From assembly GCF_022808675.1 (NCBI RefSeq), contig NZ_JAKZKV010000002.1:186001-250000 (forward strand): a DNA stretch of 64,000 nucleotides. The letters run 5' to 3'. This document shows, in pieces, positions 7,398 through 15,715 of this stretch (positions within the stretch are counted from its first letter, which is position 1; each line of letters opens with the position of its first letter). The position numbers and the translations under genes are program-made. Under the pieces are notes generated by a model. It made no database searches and had not been told where the DNA came from. It saw only the letters and a program-made list of their open reading frames with translations. Origin of the DNA: Parabacteroides sp. FAFU027 (lineage in GTDB: Bacteria; Bacteroidota; Bacteroidia; Bacteroidales; UBA7332).

Positions 7398-9314
7398 ATG
7401 CAAACGAAAGTAGTAAAGGCAATATCCGTTATTGCTATTTTGTTGTCAGCCGTTTTTGTATTTGCCCAAAGTACAACCGAAAAGTTGGTGGTATCGGGTA
7501 GAGTAACTGATGCCCAATCGGGGCGTGCCATTGCCGGTGTGGTAGTGACGGTGAAGGGTACACAAGCCCAGACCCGGACAAATGCAGGTGGTATTTATAC
7601 CATCTCGGTAAGAAAAGGCAGAATTCTTCTATTTACCAGTCGGGGCTATCAACGAAAAGAGGTTCGGGTAACAAGCACCCGTTGTGATGTAGCCCTGAAA
7701 CGCAGTATTGCATTGAAGCCGGATGAGCAGGTGAATGAAGAAGAGGAAATGGTCACTCAGGACAGAGTGATGGAATCCACCGCAGCGGTCGGTGCCGTTA
7801 ACTTTGACAAGGGTACCGATGAAGTAGTAGTGGTCGGTTATGGAACTAAATGCAAACGCTTCTGCCCACCGGTGATAAAAGCCGACGAGCAGGTGAATGA
7901 CGAGGAATATGCTGCAACACCCGAGAACCGCTTCAAGGATGCAAAACATGAGCCACTTTCCACCTTCTCGCTTGATGTGGATGCCGCAGCTTATGGTAAC
8001 GCCCGTCGCATGATAAATATGGGACAAAAACCGGAAAAGGCAAGCGTGCGTATCGAGGAGTTTATCAACTATTTCTCCTACAATTATCCCGCACCCAATG
8101 GGAATCATCCGGTGAATATCCTGACCGAATCGCAGCCTTGTCCGTGGGCTAAAGACCACCTGTTAGTACGCATCGGAGTAAAGGCGAAAGAGATTCCGTC
8201 TGCCAGTTTGCCCGCTTCCAACTTTGTGTTTCTGGTGGATGTGTCCGGTTCGATGGACGAGCCCAACAAGCTGCCGTTGGTCAAATCTTCGCTCAAACTG
8301 CTGGCCAATAACCTCCGTGACAAGGACCGGGTTTCGATAGTCGTCTATGCCGGTGCTGCCGGAGTGGTGTTGCCTTCGACATCGGGAGGTGATAAGCAAA
8401 AAATCCTCGAATCTTTGAATAACCTTCAAGCCGGTGGCTCCACAGCCGGAGGTGCGGGCATTCAACTGGCTTACGGTATTGCAGAAAAGAACTTCATCAA
8501 AGGAGGAAACAACCGTGTGATACTCTGTACCGACGGCGATTTTAACGTGGGAGTTTCGTCAGAAGGCGGACTCGAAAACCTGATTTCGGAAAAACGCCAG
8601 TCTGGTATTTATCTGACAGTGTTAGGTTATGGCATGGGCAACTACAAGGATAACAAACTCCAGATACTGGCCCAGAAAGGTAACGGCAATCACGCTTACA
8701 TCGACAATATTCAGGAGGCCAACCGGGTTCTTGTCAATGAATTCGGCTCAACAATGTATGCCGTGGCCAAGGATGTGAAGATTCAGGTGGAGTTTAATCC
8801 GGCGTATGTGAATGCCTATCGCCTGGTGGGTTACGAAAGTCGATTACTTAACAAGGAGGATTTTAACGACGATACCAAGGATGCGGGCGAACTGGGTGCC
8901 GGCCACACCGTGACTGCATTTTACGAAATCATCCCCGTGGGAGTGAAGAATAACTACGGTGGCGTGGATGACCTGAAATACCAAAAGTCAACCACCAAAC
9001 CGACTCAAACCGGTGCGGCCAATAACGAACTGATGACCGTCAAGCTGCGCTACAAACCCATCGACAGCAATACAAGCCAGAAGATGGAACAGCCGGTATT
9101 GGTCAGCGATAAAGGCAAAACGATGAGTGAAGATTACGCTTTTGCATCCGCAGTAGCGATGTTTGGCCAGCTGCTGAAAAACTCCGACTTCAAAGGAGAT
9201 GCGACTTACCAACAGGCCATCGACCTTGCCCGTAAAGGTATGGGTGAAGACCGTCAGGGTTACCGTCACGAGTTTATCCGACTGGTGGAAGCGGTGAAGT
9301 CGATGGGGGAATGA
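7398..9314 (+). CDS. von Willebrand factor A protein, YfbK-like, with CarboxypepD_reg and SusC-type VVVGYG motif (638 aa)
   Basis: A signal peptide (to VFVFAQ) is followed by a carboxypeptidase-regulatory-like domain at about residues 30-105, then an acidic linker with a nearly exact copy of the block seen in the divergent anti-sigma-like protein (DEQVNEEEEMVTQD, AVGAVNFDKGTDE). Next is EVVVVGYGT at 142-150 and a second, shorter copy of the linker motif (ADEQVNDEE). A vWA_N-type region covers about 175-265 (FSLDVDAAAYGNARRMI). The VWA domain follows with an intact MIDAS: DVSGS at 281-285, Thr349 and Asp379 in CTDGD. A C-terminal DUF3520-like region ends in GYRHEFIRLVEAVKSMGE. It is probably exported and metal-ion dependent in ligand binding. 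Target and role are unknown. The divergent placement from the sigma/anti-sigma pair suggests control by that sigma factor. Confidence 0.88.
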   Translation: MQTKVVKAISVIAILLSAVFVFAQSTTEKLVVSGRVTDAQSGRAIAGVVVTVKGTQAQTRTNAGGIYTISVRKGRILLFTSRGYQRKEVRVTSTRCDVALKRSIALKPDEQVNEEEEMVTQDRVMESTAAVGAVNFDKGTDEVVVVGYGTKCKRFCPPVIKADEQVNDEEYAATPENRFKDAKHEPLSTFSLDVDAAAYGNARRMINMGQKPEKASVRIEEFINYFSYNYPAPNGNHPVNILTESQPCPWAKDHLLVRIGVKAKEIPSASLPASNFVFLVDVSGSMDEPNKLPLVKSSLKLLANNLRDKDRVSIVVYAGAAGVVLPSTSGGDKQKILESLNNLQAGGSTAGGAGIQLAYGIAEKNFIKGGNNRVILCTDGDFNVGVSSEGGLENLISEKRQSGIYLTVLGYGMGNYKDNKLQILAQKGNGNHAYIDNIQEANRVLVNEFGSTMYAVAKDVKIQVEFNPAYVNAYRLVGYESRLLNKEDFNDDTKDAGELGAGHTVTAFYEIIPVGVKNNYGGVDDLKYQKSTTKPTQTGAANNELMTVKLRYKPIDSNTSQKMEQPVLVSDKGKTMSEDYAFASAVAMFGQLLKNSDFKGDATYQQAIDLARKGMGEDRQGYRHEFIRLVEAVKSMGE

Positions 9315-9339
9315 TTTCAATATATGGATTGAACGCCAG

Positions 9340-9384
9340 AGTGCTAATATGCAAGGTTTATATATTTTGCATATTAGCACTTTT
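9340..9384 (+). terminator. Terminator of the VWA gene
   Basis: Perfect 15-bp stem, AGTGCTAATATGCAA at 9340-9354 with its complement at 9367-9381, followed by TTTT. It is 26 bp after the VWA stop. Confidence 0.85.
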
Positions 9385-9485
9385 GTAAATAATAAATGGT
9401 GGAATTGTGAATTTCTTATTCGTAGGATGATATTATTCTGTAGAAACCACCCCGCCCACACAGGGTGAAGACCCTCAAAGAAACA

Positions 9486-11348
9486 TCAGAGGTTTTGTAG
9501 TCTTTTAAAAGAACCGGATCCACTGATATTTTCAGCTCTCTTCCAGTCAGGTCGCCAATAGTAACGGTTGTTGGAGTCCTCTTTTTCGTTAACATCTTTC
9601 TGGTACATATTGAGCCGGATGCCGTCCCAGTTTTCTCCCTGTTGGGACTTGATATAGCTGATAGGAATAGCGACTTCCGTAATATAGCCATCATTGTCAG
9701 TAATGCTGACAGCTTGCAACTCTTCCGGTAATGTTTTTCCGAAAGGCTCCTTTCTTTCGAGCTGCATTTCTTGTATTGTCCGCCCCGGCGATATGCCTAT
9801 CTGAAGAAATTTTGTCCAGGGAGAAAGCCCCCGGTTTAACGACCGTACGGGCTCTTTCCGGGCATCACAAAATATGACAATCCGGTCTCTCTTTTTATAT
9901 CCGTCTGTGCTATCGAGAGAGACCGATCGATCAAAGACTTTTACGGCTATATAGAGGAATTTATCATCATATTTGAGGTCGAAACGGTATCGCTTGCAGG
10001 TGTCTGTTTTACTTGAGTAGCTATATTTCAGGTGATCCCAGTCATTGAGTTTTCCGTCAATAGCTACTTTGTTTGTTGTTTCGCTGAGAGGGTAATTTTC
10101 ATGGTTGTTGTAATCAAAGCTCTTTATTTTGATAGAAGCTCTGGCTTTCCCACTGCTCATTTGAAGATTTGTTATTCCGGCTGATCTGGGTGAAATAGCT
10201 CCGGTTATATTGTCATCCATAAAAGCAATTTCTGTGTTTTCGACAGAATACGCGGGACTAATGGCATTGGTTCTGTATCCGTTTGTGTATTGAAGGTCGA
10301 GAAGCAGGCAGGCATTTTCACCAAGTGATTCGATATCGATAGGCTCGGTAGTTGTTTCCAAAACATTTTTAATAGAAGCACTGACGAATGCCGGTTTCTT
10401 TTTTCTCAGGAAAAAATAGAGCATATTTCGCATTTGGCTGTTGCATGATGGAATGTCATGGAGTCCCCCATATACATGTGTATATGCTAAGTTCTGATCT
10501 TCTTTCCATCCCTTTTCTTTGAGAAAATGAGCCGCCAGTCTGGCTTCATTCCACATATCGGGCATATTAACATCTGAAGACATGATCCAATACCGGGATT
10601 TAGATTTCGTGTATTTTTCATTGGCCATTTTTCCGAGCAAAAGTTTATTGTCCCACCACAGAGCCGGACTCATGCATCCTGCCATACCAAAGGTCTCGGG
10701 GTGCATCCAGGCCAGCCATGCCGCCGCCAGTCCGCCGTAAGAATGACCCGCAATGCCGGTAAACTTCGCGGCTTTCATGGTTCGGAATGTGGAGTCGATG
10801 TGAGGCTTCAGGACCCGGGAAATAAAGCCGTAGTATTTTTCAAGATCGCCGCCCGATTCATCACTCAGTTGACCTTTGGTCGGTGTCAGATCTTTCGTGC
10901 GATGACCGTTATCGTGCATGGCTACCAGTATGGCCGGATAGATCAGCCCTTCTTTTAGCAATTCATCATGATAGAAATCGGCAGACATCTTATCCTTGTC
11001 ATTTTGAGGGCCTGAAAGCACTCTCTTCCCATCGAAGAAGTAGATCACACGGTATCTTTCCTTGCTTTTATAATAATCAGGAGGTAGAACAATCCGGATA
11101 TTTCTTGTTCCGTCAAAAATGCCATTGTCGGAAAAATTCCTGAGCTCGATCAGCCTGTTTTCTTGTTGGGTATTTAGGGCATTATTGGAAGTTGCTGGAG
11201 GTTTTTGTGTGCTGACACTTTTTTTCAGACTTTGAGCATTAGCCGGGTTGGCTATATGGGTAATCTGAATCTTGCTTTGTTGCAATTGGGAAGATAACTG
11301 ATTCAGATTGAATAGAAGAATAGAGATTAAGAGTGTTTTAATTCTCAT
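9486..11348 (-). CDS. Secreted esterase with C-terminal family-9-like carbohydrate-binding domain (620 aa)
   Basis: An N-terminal signal (MRIKTLLISILLFNLNQLSS) is followed by an alpha/beta-hydrolase of the putative esterase (esterase D/feruloyl-esterase-like) family at about residues 65-315. The nucleophile elbow is GHSYG at 201-205 with Ser203, and His297 in GGLHD is the likely catalytic histidine. A middle region at about 320-420 looks like a beta-sandwich. The C-terminus from about 428 (VAIDGKLNDWDHL) to 615 matches the carbohydrate-binding family 9-like fold, which is common in Bacteroidota glycan enzymes. The likely role is removal of acetyl or feruloyl groups from plant polysaccharides outside the cell. 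It lies 91 bp downstream of the pectate lyase on the same strand, so the two probably form an operon acting on pectin. Confidence 0.82.
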   Translation of the reverse strand: MRIKTLLISILLFNLNQLSSQLQQSKIQITHIANPANAQSLKKSVSTQKPPATSNNALNTQQENRLIELRNFSDNGIFDGTRNIRIVLPPDYYKSKERYRVIYFFDGKRVLSGPQNDKDKMSADFYHDELLKEGLIYPAILVAMHDNGHRTKDLTPTKGQLSDESGGDLEKYYGFISRVLKPHIDSTFRTMKAAKFTGIAGHSYGGLAAAWLAWMHPETFGMAGCMSPALWWDNKLLLGKMANEKYTKSKSRYWIMSSDVNMPDMWNEARLAAHFLKEKGWKEDQNLAYTHVYGGLHDIPSCNSQMRNMLYFFLRKKKPAFVSASIKNVLETTTEPIDIESLGENACLLLDLQYTNGYRTNAISPAYSVENTEIAFMDDNITGAISPRSAGITNLQMSSGKARASIKIKSFDYNNHENYPLSETTNKVAIDGKLNDWDHLKYSYSSKTDTCKRYRFDLKYDDKFLYIAVKVFDRSVSLDSTDGYKKRDRIVIFCDARKEPVRSLNRGLSPWTKFLQIGISPGRTIQEMQLERKEPFGKTLPEELQAVSITDNDGYITEVAIPISYIKSQQGENWDGIRLNMYQKDVNEKEDSNNRYYWRPDWKRAENISGSGSFKRLQNL

Positions 11349-11439
11349 GATAGATGTTTTTAAGCAGAGTTTTCTTTACTGTTTAATGGATTTCCAGGTC
11401 ACAATTTCTTTCTGGTTCATTAATATCAGCCCCGAGGTT

Positions 11440-13122
11440 TTAATTATCATACTCTAAGGTATCATGGTTGTTTTTCGGATCAGACCAATCCACTTTCTTT
11501 GTCGGATCAATGCCGTTGATGTATTTCTCGATATTGGTATAGCCATCACCGTTACAGTCTTTGACAGCATCGGAAGCATCTTTCGGGTTTAATCCGTATT
11601 TTATTTCCCATTTATCGGGCATGCCGTCGTTATCGGTATCTTTCGGCGCTTTTGTGCTTTTATATTTCGGATATCCGCCTACCTGGGCAATGTCGGTGAT
11701 GATTCCCTGTTTATAAGAATCTTTAGGTAATCGACGATTTTTGAACTGAGGTTTTCCATCCTCTTTATATTTATGGTTGTAAACCACCTTTCCGGTCCGA
11801 ACCTGTTTTATTACACGGATATCTACCGGATCACGTTTGGGGAGTGTGGCTCCGGCATTTGCCAATACATAATCAAATACTTTATCTGATGGAAGAATAG
11901 TTATGTGAGGCATCGGAAAAGGCTTGTCCCATTTTATGTCAGCTAAATATTTACCGGCATTGGGTAGATCCTCTATTTGTACGCCTCCATCCCAGTTATC
12001 CTGTGTTATATTCGGATAACCCTCCATGATATTGCCGTTGACATAACAGCGGCCGAATACCTTGTCGGGAAGTTTGCTTCGAACAGCATCGGGTCTTAGT
12101 ATCCGATGGCCAGCCGGTGCATCTTTCGGCGTTTGCGGTCCTGGCTTAAAGTAATTGTTGATGATATTGTACCGGGTGCGAGAGTCTCCACCATCGACGG
12201 TTCGTGTTACCCAGTTATATATAACATTGTTTGTGAAATTAAAAGTGTCACACCAGACAACAGTCGGATTACGACCGGTATTACAAGCCCAGAGGTTGCG
12301 CATATATGTGCAATTGCGACCTCCTAATGTGCTGCCAAATCCATGATTCCAGGTATCCAGCGCTTCTGAGAATATAGAGTTCTGGATAGTGATATTTACA
12401 GAATATTTTTCTTCATTGCGTCTGCTGATGCTGTCGTAATATATATGGTTATATACAGTCATGATTTCGTCCAATCCCCAACTGGCCGATACATGGTCAA
12501 AGATGATATTTCCATAGGGTTTGCCTCCAATTGCATTGTCGCGGCGAGCCAGGTTTGTATCGCCACGTCGGAAACGCATGTGACGGATTATGACATCGTG
12601 GGTATCTATCCAGAAGGATTCTCCTGCTACGCAAATCCCATCACCCGGAGCGGTTTGTCCGGCTATGGTAATATAGGGGGCTCTCACCATAATCGGGCTT
12701 TTTAACCTGATTATGCCTGAGACTTTAAAAACAATTATACGAGCTCCTCCCTGTTCACAGGCATTACGTAATGAGCCGGGGCCATCGTCGGCCAAACTGG
12801 AGACTATAATAACACGACCACCACGACCTCCCAGAGTAAACGCGCCACCTCCTTCGGCGCCTGGAAATGCCGGGATTTTAGCTTGCATAAAATCGTCGGG
12901 GGAACCGGCCCACGGTACATATGGACGACCGCTTTGGGCCTCTTTTTGGACAATAGGATAAGCAATGTTGTTCCATATAGAATCGGAACGACGGGTAGCA
13001 GCCTCCAATATAGCATTTGCTTTTTGCAGATCTTCTTTGGGGACGTCGGGATATTGTGCAAATGCAGACTGTACAACAAGCATAAGTATCAGCAATCCAA
13101 TAGAACGGATTCTTTTTTTCAT
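11440..13122 (-). CDS. Pectate lyase, PL1-like, with Ca-binding C-terminal repeats (560 aa)
   Basis: The start at 13122 gives a clean signal peptide (MKKRIRSIGLLILMLVVQSAFAQ); an earlier in-frame start would add 17 unlikely residues. The catalytic region is a right-handed beta-helix of the pectate lyase type: FPGAEGGGAFTLGGRGG, DDGPGSLRNACE, ITIAGQTAPGDGICV, VIIRHMRFRRGD and IIFDHVSASWGLDE, with Asn/Arg-rich turns (NCTYMRNLWACNTGRNP). The C-terminus holds acidic calcium-binding loops, DTDNDGMPDKWE and DCNGDGYTNIEKY, like thrombospondin type-3 or dockerin-type loops. It should cleave homogalacturonan by Ca-dependent beta-elimination outside the cell. It has no adjacent SusC/D. With the downstream esterase it forms a two-gene pectin module placed between the VWA gene and a relic of a VWA gene. 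Confidence 0.88.
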   Translation of the reverse strand: MKKRIRSIGLLILMLVVQSAFAQYPDVPKEDLQKANAILEAATRRSDSIWNNIAYPIVQKEAQSGRPYVPWAGSPDDFMQAKIPAFPGAEGGGAFTLGGRGGRVIIVSSLADDGPGSLRNACEQGGARIIVFKVSGIIRLKSPIMVRAPYITIAGQTAPGDGICVAGESFWIDTHDVIIRHMRFRRGDTNLARRDNAIGGKPYGNIIFDHVSASWGLDEIMTVYNHIYYDSISRRNEEKYSVNITIQNSIFSEALDTWNHGFGSTLGGRNCTYMRNLWACNTGRNPTVVWCDTFNFTNNVIYNWVTRTVDGGDSRTRYNIINNYFKPGPQTPKDAPAGHRILRPDAVRSKLPDKVFGRCYVNGNIMEGYPNITQDNWDGGVQIEDLPNAGKYLADIKWDKPFPMPHITILPSDKVFDYVLANAGATLPKRDPVDIRVIKQVRTGKVVYNHKYKEDGKPQFKNRRLPKDSYKQGIITDIAQVGGYPKYKSTKAPKDTDNDGMPDKWEIKYGLNPKDASDAVKDCNGDGYTNIEKYINGIDPTKKVDWSDPKNNHDTLEYDN

Positions 13123-13288
13123 AATAGGTATCAGATTTAATGTGTAATAGATTCTTCGGGTCTTGGAATACAAAATTGATATTATTCACAGAAATCCAGG
13201 TATAATAATTGTTGGAAAATAGGTTTGTATTACTCTTCGATAATTTGAGTGATGAAAAGAGACCATTTACTTGCTAAAAAATATCCTT

Positions 13289-13334
13289 CATGAGTTTGTA
13301 CGGCTGGGGAGACGGTGAAGTCGATGGGGGAATG
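13289..13334 (+). pseudogene. Relic of the 3' end of a VWA (YfbK-like) gene
   Basis: CGGTGAAGTCGATGGGGGAATG, written here in parts (CGGTGAAGTC then GATGGGGGAATG), occurs at 13313-13334 and is identical to 9292-9313, the last codons of the VWA gene. Similarity extends upstream with substitutions and one missing base: the relic reads HEFVRL, then after a frameshift ETVKSMGE, against HEFIRLVEAVKSMGE in the intact gene. No similarity is visible after the stop position. Confidence 0.7.
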
Positions 13335-13647
13335 CTTCGTAATTTGGATAAAGTGAATGAAAAACACACGGTATCTGCATCTGGCAAGGAGCCGGGTGTC
13401 TCATTTATTGCCTTCCACAGCTTCATCTTGGGACATCTTACCTTCATTTACACAAGAAACCCGTTATACTCCCACCTTTTACTGCTCCGGCTGATATTTT
13501 CCGGAATGAAATGGTAGGTTAAATGAAGTGGAGATAGAATTATATGAGTCTGATCAGAGGTTGTAACTCAGGATTGGAATGTTATTCCCGGTAAATTTGG
13601 TGTTTGTTCCTTATTTCTGGGTATCTATATTGTATAAATATATCACC

Positions 13648-13734
13648 ATAATCTGATAGTATAAATATTCAAATATAATTATAGTATCAGATTATGATAT
13701 ATATGAATGCCAAATAGATTAATAATATCAGATT
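13648..13734. promoter_or_regulatory. Repeated TATCAGATT motifs upstream of the DUF6261 gene
   Basis: ATAATCTGATA at 13648-13658 and TATCAGATTAT at 13685-13695 form an 11-bp inverted repeat. A third TATCAGATT is at 13726-13734, 41 bp (about four helical turns) from the second. The cluster lies upstream of the -7 element at 13756, as expected for a regulator-binding region. The regulator is unknown. Confidence 0.45.
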
Positions 13735-13755
13735 CAGATAATAGAGATAAATTAA

Positions 13756-13763
13756 TATATTTG
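13756..13763 (+). promoter_or_regulatory. Bacteroidota -7 promoter element (TATATTTG)
   Basis: Exact match to TAnnTTTG, 40 bp before the ATG at 13803. The -33 element is not evident, which would fit activator dependence. Confidence 0.5.
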
Positions 13764-13802
13764 TATAATCAATATCTGTTTTCATCAATAACTCATATTG
13801 CC

Positions 13803-14576
13803 ATGGAGAACAAGACTAAAATCCTATCGCTAGCATTTCAGAAAATGCCAAACGGGACCCATAACGTGTTTATGCATCTTGTAAACGATTTGCTGAAGGA
13901 TAAAAACTTCCCATCAGCGGGGTATGAAGCCCTGCTCGAATCTTTCAACCTGGCGTTGCAGGCTGAGGATGCTGCAATCGGCGTGCGGCGCAAGAGCGAA
14001 CTCACTGCAGAACTGGTGAAACTGAACATTCGCAGGGAAGAAATCTACTCGGGACTCTATCACCACTACCAGAGCTCCCTGCTCCACTATGATGACGAGG
14101 TGCGCGAGGCAGCGAAACGGATGGAGCCTATCATGATTAGCATTGCTGAAATGCATAGCACCTCCAATATTAAACGCAATGGGCTCATTTATAAGGTTAC
14201 CTATAACTTGCGTAAGCAGGAGGATACCGTCAGGATATTGGCGCTCTCCGGATGGCTTGACGCGCTGGATGAGGCAAATGCCCGGTTTGACCAGGTTACA
14301 ACGAAGCGTTTCAGCGAAATGGTTAACAAGGGAAACGGCAATGTCCTTAGCACACGCAAGGTGACCGACGAGGCATACCGGGCGATTGTCGTTCGGGTAA
14401 ATGCCCAGATTATATTTGACGGTACTGAAACGATTGAAACGTTTGTTCGCCGGCTCAATTATTTAATCACTAAAGAGAAAAAGAGGATTGCCATTCGGGA
14501 CGGTATCCGGAGGCATAAGAAGGAGAAGGCGAAAGCGAAGATGGATAGTCAGGCAAGTGAAAGTCAGACTGCATAG
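13803..14576 (+). CDS. DUF6261 family protein (257 aa)
   Basis: I chose the ATG at 13803 (MENKTKILSLAFQKMPNGTH), which is where similarity to the Bacteroidota DUF6261 family should begin; the upstream frame back to 13707 is AT-rich and non-protein-like. The protein is soluble and helical (VFMHLVNDLLK, YEALLESFNLALQAEDAAIG, IYSGLYHHYQSSLLHYDDEVREAA), with a very basic C-terminal tail (RRHKKEKAKAKMD). The family is common in Bacteroidota and often multicopy; its function is unknown and nothing here reveals it. It stands alone with a strong palindromic terminator 40 bp after the stop. Confidence 0.75.
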   Translation: MENKTKILSLAFQKMPNGTHNVFMHLVNDLLKDKNFPSAGYEALLESFNLALQAEDAAIGVRRKSELTAELVKLNIRREEIYSGLYHHYQSSLLHYDDEVREAAKRMEPIMISIAEMHSTSNIKRNGLIYKVTYNLRKQEDTVRILALSGWLDALDEANARFDQVTTKRFSEMVNKGNGNVLSTRKVTDEAYRAIVVRVNAQIIFDGTETIETFVRRLNYLITKEKKRIAIRDGIRRHKKEKAKAKMDSQASESQTA

Positions 14577-14615
14577 CCGGTTGCTGATCACGCGTCAAGC
14601 GGCATGTAACTGCCT

Positions 14616-14666
14616 AAAAAGAAAATACCTGACAGGTTTTCAAAACCTGTCAGGTATTTTCTTTTT
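14616..14666. terminator. Large palindrome, bidirectional terminator, overlaps a stop codon
   Basis: Perfect 25-bp arms at 14616-14640 and 14642-14666 around a single C. The core is CCTGACAGG-TTTT-C-AAAA-CCTGTCAGG. A-runs and T-runs flank it, so it can terminate in both directions. The right arm overlaps the stop codon (14665-14667) of the leftward gene. Related hairpins occur at 15126-15158 and 15669-15709. Confidence 0.85.
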
Positions 14667-15066
14667 AGTACGAATGCACATAGCAGGCCACCAGCAGAAT
14701 AGCCAGCACGAAAGCGATGGCGAGGGGCTTCCAGATTCTCCGGTGTTCGTTGTATTTGGACGGGGGAAAGCCCATTTTGTGATAGACCTCTGCCAGAATG
14801 TATCCGCCCACAATGTTGATGGCATACATCCAGCCGCTGGATGGCTTATCAATGACATTCATCACTACACAGGCGGTCGCTGTAAAGAGAATGGAGGTCA
14901 GTAATGAGACGTAAGCGGCCTTTTTCTTACCGACATTTTTAAGGTCATGCATCAGCATCACGCCACCAAACAGTGGGGTCATCAGGACTGAAAATCCCCA
15001 GATGGTTCTTTTGGAATAGATTTTGGGGATGTTATTGGTTGTTTTTTTCTCCTTTATAGCTGTCAT
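14665..15066 (-). CDS. Small membrane protein, paralogue of the next gene (133 aa)
   Basis: The start at 15066 (MTAIKEKKTTNN) was chosen because it matches the start of the neighbouring paralogue; an ATG 26 codons upstream would read through the palindromic repeat. After a short polar N-terminus comes YSKRTIWGFSVLMTPLFGGVMLM-HDLKNVGKKK, then three further hydrophobic segments (YVSLLTSILFTATACVVMNVI, YAINIVGGYILAEVYH, PLAIAFVLAILLVACYV). This gives about four membrane helices with a conserved basic loop. I do not recognise a named family. It is about half identical to the protein encoded at 15179-15607, so the pair arose by tandem duplication. Confidence 0.72.
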   Translation of the reverse strand: MTAIKEKKTTNNIPKIYSKRTIWGFSVLMTPLFGGVMLMHDLKNVGKKKAAYVSLLTSILFTATACVVMNVIDKPSSGWMYAINIVGGYILAEVYHKMGFPPSKYNEHRRIWKPLAIAFVLAILLVACYVHSY

Positions 15067-15125
15067 TCGTGTGATTTTTTGGAGCTGCAAAAATAGTAAT
15101 TTGGAGAGGATAATACCAGAAGAAA

Positions 15126-15158
15126 ATACCTGATAGGTTTTCAAAACCTGTCAGGTAT
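15126..15158. repeat. CCTGACAGG-family hairpin between tandem paralogues
   Basis: 16-bp arms, 15126-15141 and 15143-15158, around a single C, with one G.U-type mismatch. The sequence matches the inner part of the palindrome at 14616-14666. It has no long T-run, so it looks more like a repeat copy than an efficient terminator. Confidence 0.7.
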
Positions 15159-15178
15159 GGGCGACTCAATTAATTAGT

Positions 15179-15607
15179 TTAAATGTTTTCGTTTGAGTAA
15201 ATATAGCAAGCAAGAAATAATCCTGTTAGAGCGATAGCTATAATTAGAGGCTTCCATATTTTCTTGTATTCATACTCTTCAGCATTAGGAAAATGCTTTT
15301 TAAAGACGACTTCTGAAAGAACCACTCCGCCGATCATATTGCATAAATAGGAGATGGAATTACTCTTTGCTTCTATACTATTCACGACAACAATCGTGAA
15401 AAGAGTAAAAGCAAGGGATATCAGTAAGGCCAAATATGCCTGCTTCTTTTTACCAACATCTTTTAGATTTTGCATAAGCAAAACTCCTGCAAAAATCGGT
15501 GTCATGAAAATTGAAAATCCCCAAATAGCTCTTTTAGAATAGATGCTGATTTTGTTTTCTGTTGTTTCTTCCGGTGCAAATGCCTCAACGTTTAATTTAT
15601 CCTCCAT
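15179..15607 (-). CDS. Small membrane protein, paralogue of the previous gene (142 aa)
   Basis: The start is the ATG at 15607 (MEDKLNVEAFAPEETTENK). A conserved core, YSKRAIWGFSIFMTPIFAGVLLM then QNLKDVGKKKQAY, aligns with the neighbour at 14665-15066. Four hydrophobic segments are present, the last being PLIIAIALTGLFLACYIYSNEN. Function is unknown; the polytopic form with a fixed YSKR-x-IWGFS entry and VGKKK loop suggests a small integral membrane family specific to Bacteroidota. The two paralogues are each followed by a hairpin repeat, which may have taken part in the duplication. Confidence 0.72.
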   Translation of the reverse strand: MEDKLNVEAFAPEETTENKISIYSKRAIWGFSIFMTPIFAGVLLMQNLKDVGKKKQAYLALLISLAFTLFTIVVVNSIEAKSNSISYLCNMIGGVVLSEVVFKKHFPNAEEYEYKKIWKPLIIAIALTGLFLACYIYSNENI

Positions 15608-15668
15608 GATATGTTTATAAGATTGATTAATGTTTCCTTTCTGCAAATGTAGGTATTTTGTGATAAAC

Positions 15669-15709
15669 GAAAAGAGCTAACAGGTTTTGAAATCCTGTTA
15701 GCTCTTTTC
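15669..15709. terminator. Terminator hairpin (third member of the CAGGTTTT-type hairpins)
   Basis: Perfect 16-bp arms, GAAAAGAGCTAACAGG at 15669-15684 and the complement at 15694-15709, with A/T-runs at the ends. It lies just beyond the stop of the S9 peptidase gene at 15716. Confidence 0.8.
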
Positions 15710-15715
15710 AAAATA

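Larger units (their letters stand above)
13123..13802. other. Intergenic region with VWA-gene relic and repeated operator-like motifs
   Basis: 680 bp without an intact gene. It contains a short relic of a VWA gene 3' end (13289-13334), then AT-rich DNA with repeated TATCAGATT motifs (13648-13734) and a -7 element before the DUF6261 gene. The open stretch at 13290-13517 shows no protein-like character. Confidence 0.65.

Noticed and set aside
13290-13517. 75-codon open stretch on the plus strand
   Set aside because: Its start overlaps the VWA relic in the wrong frame and the sequence is not protein-like.
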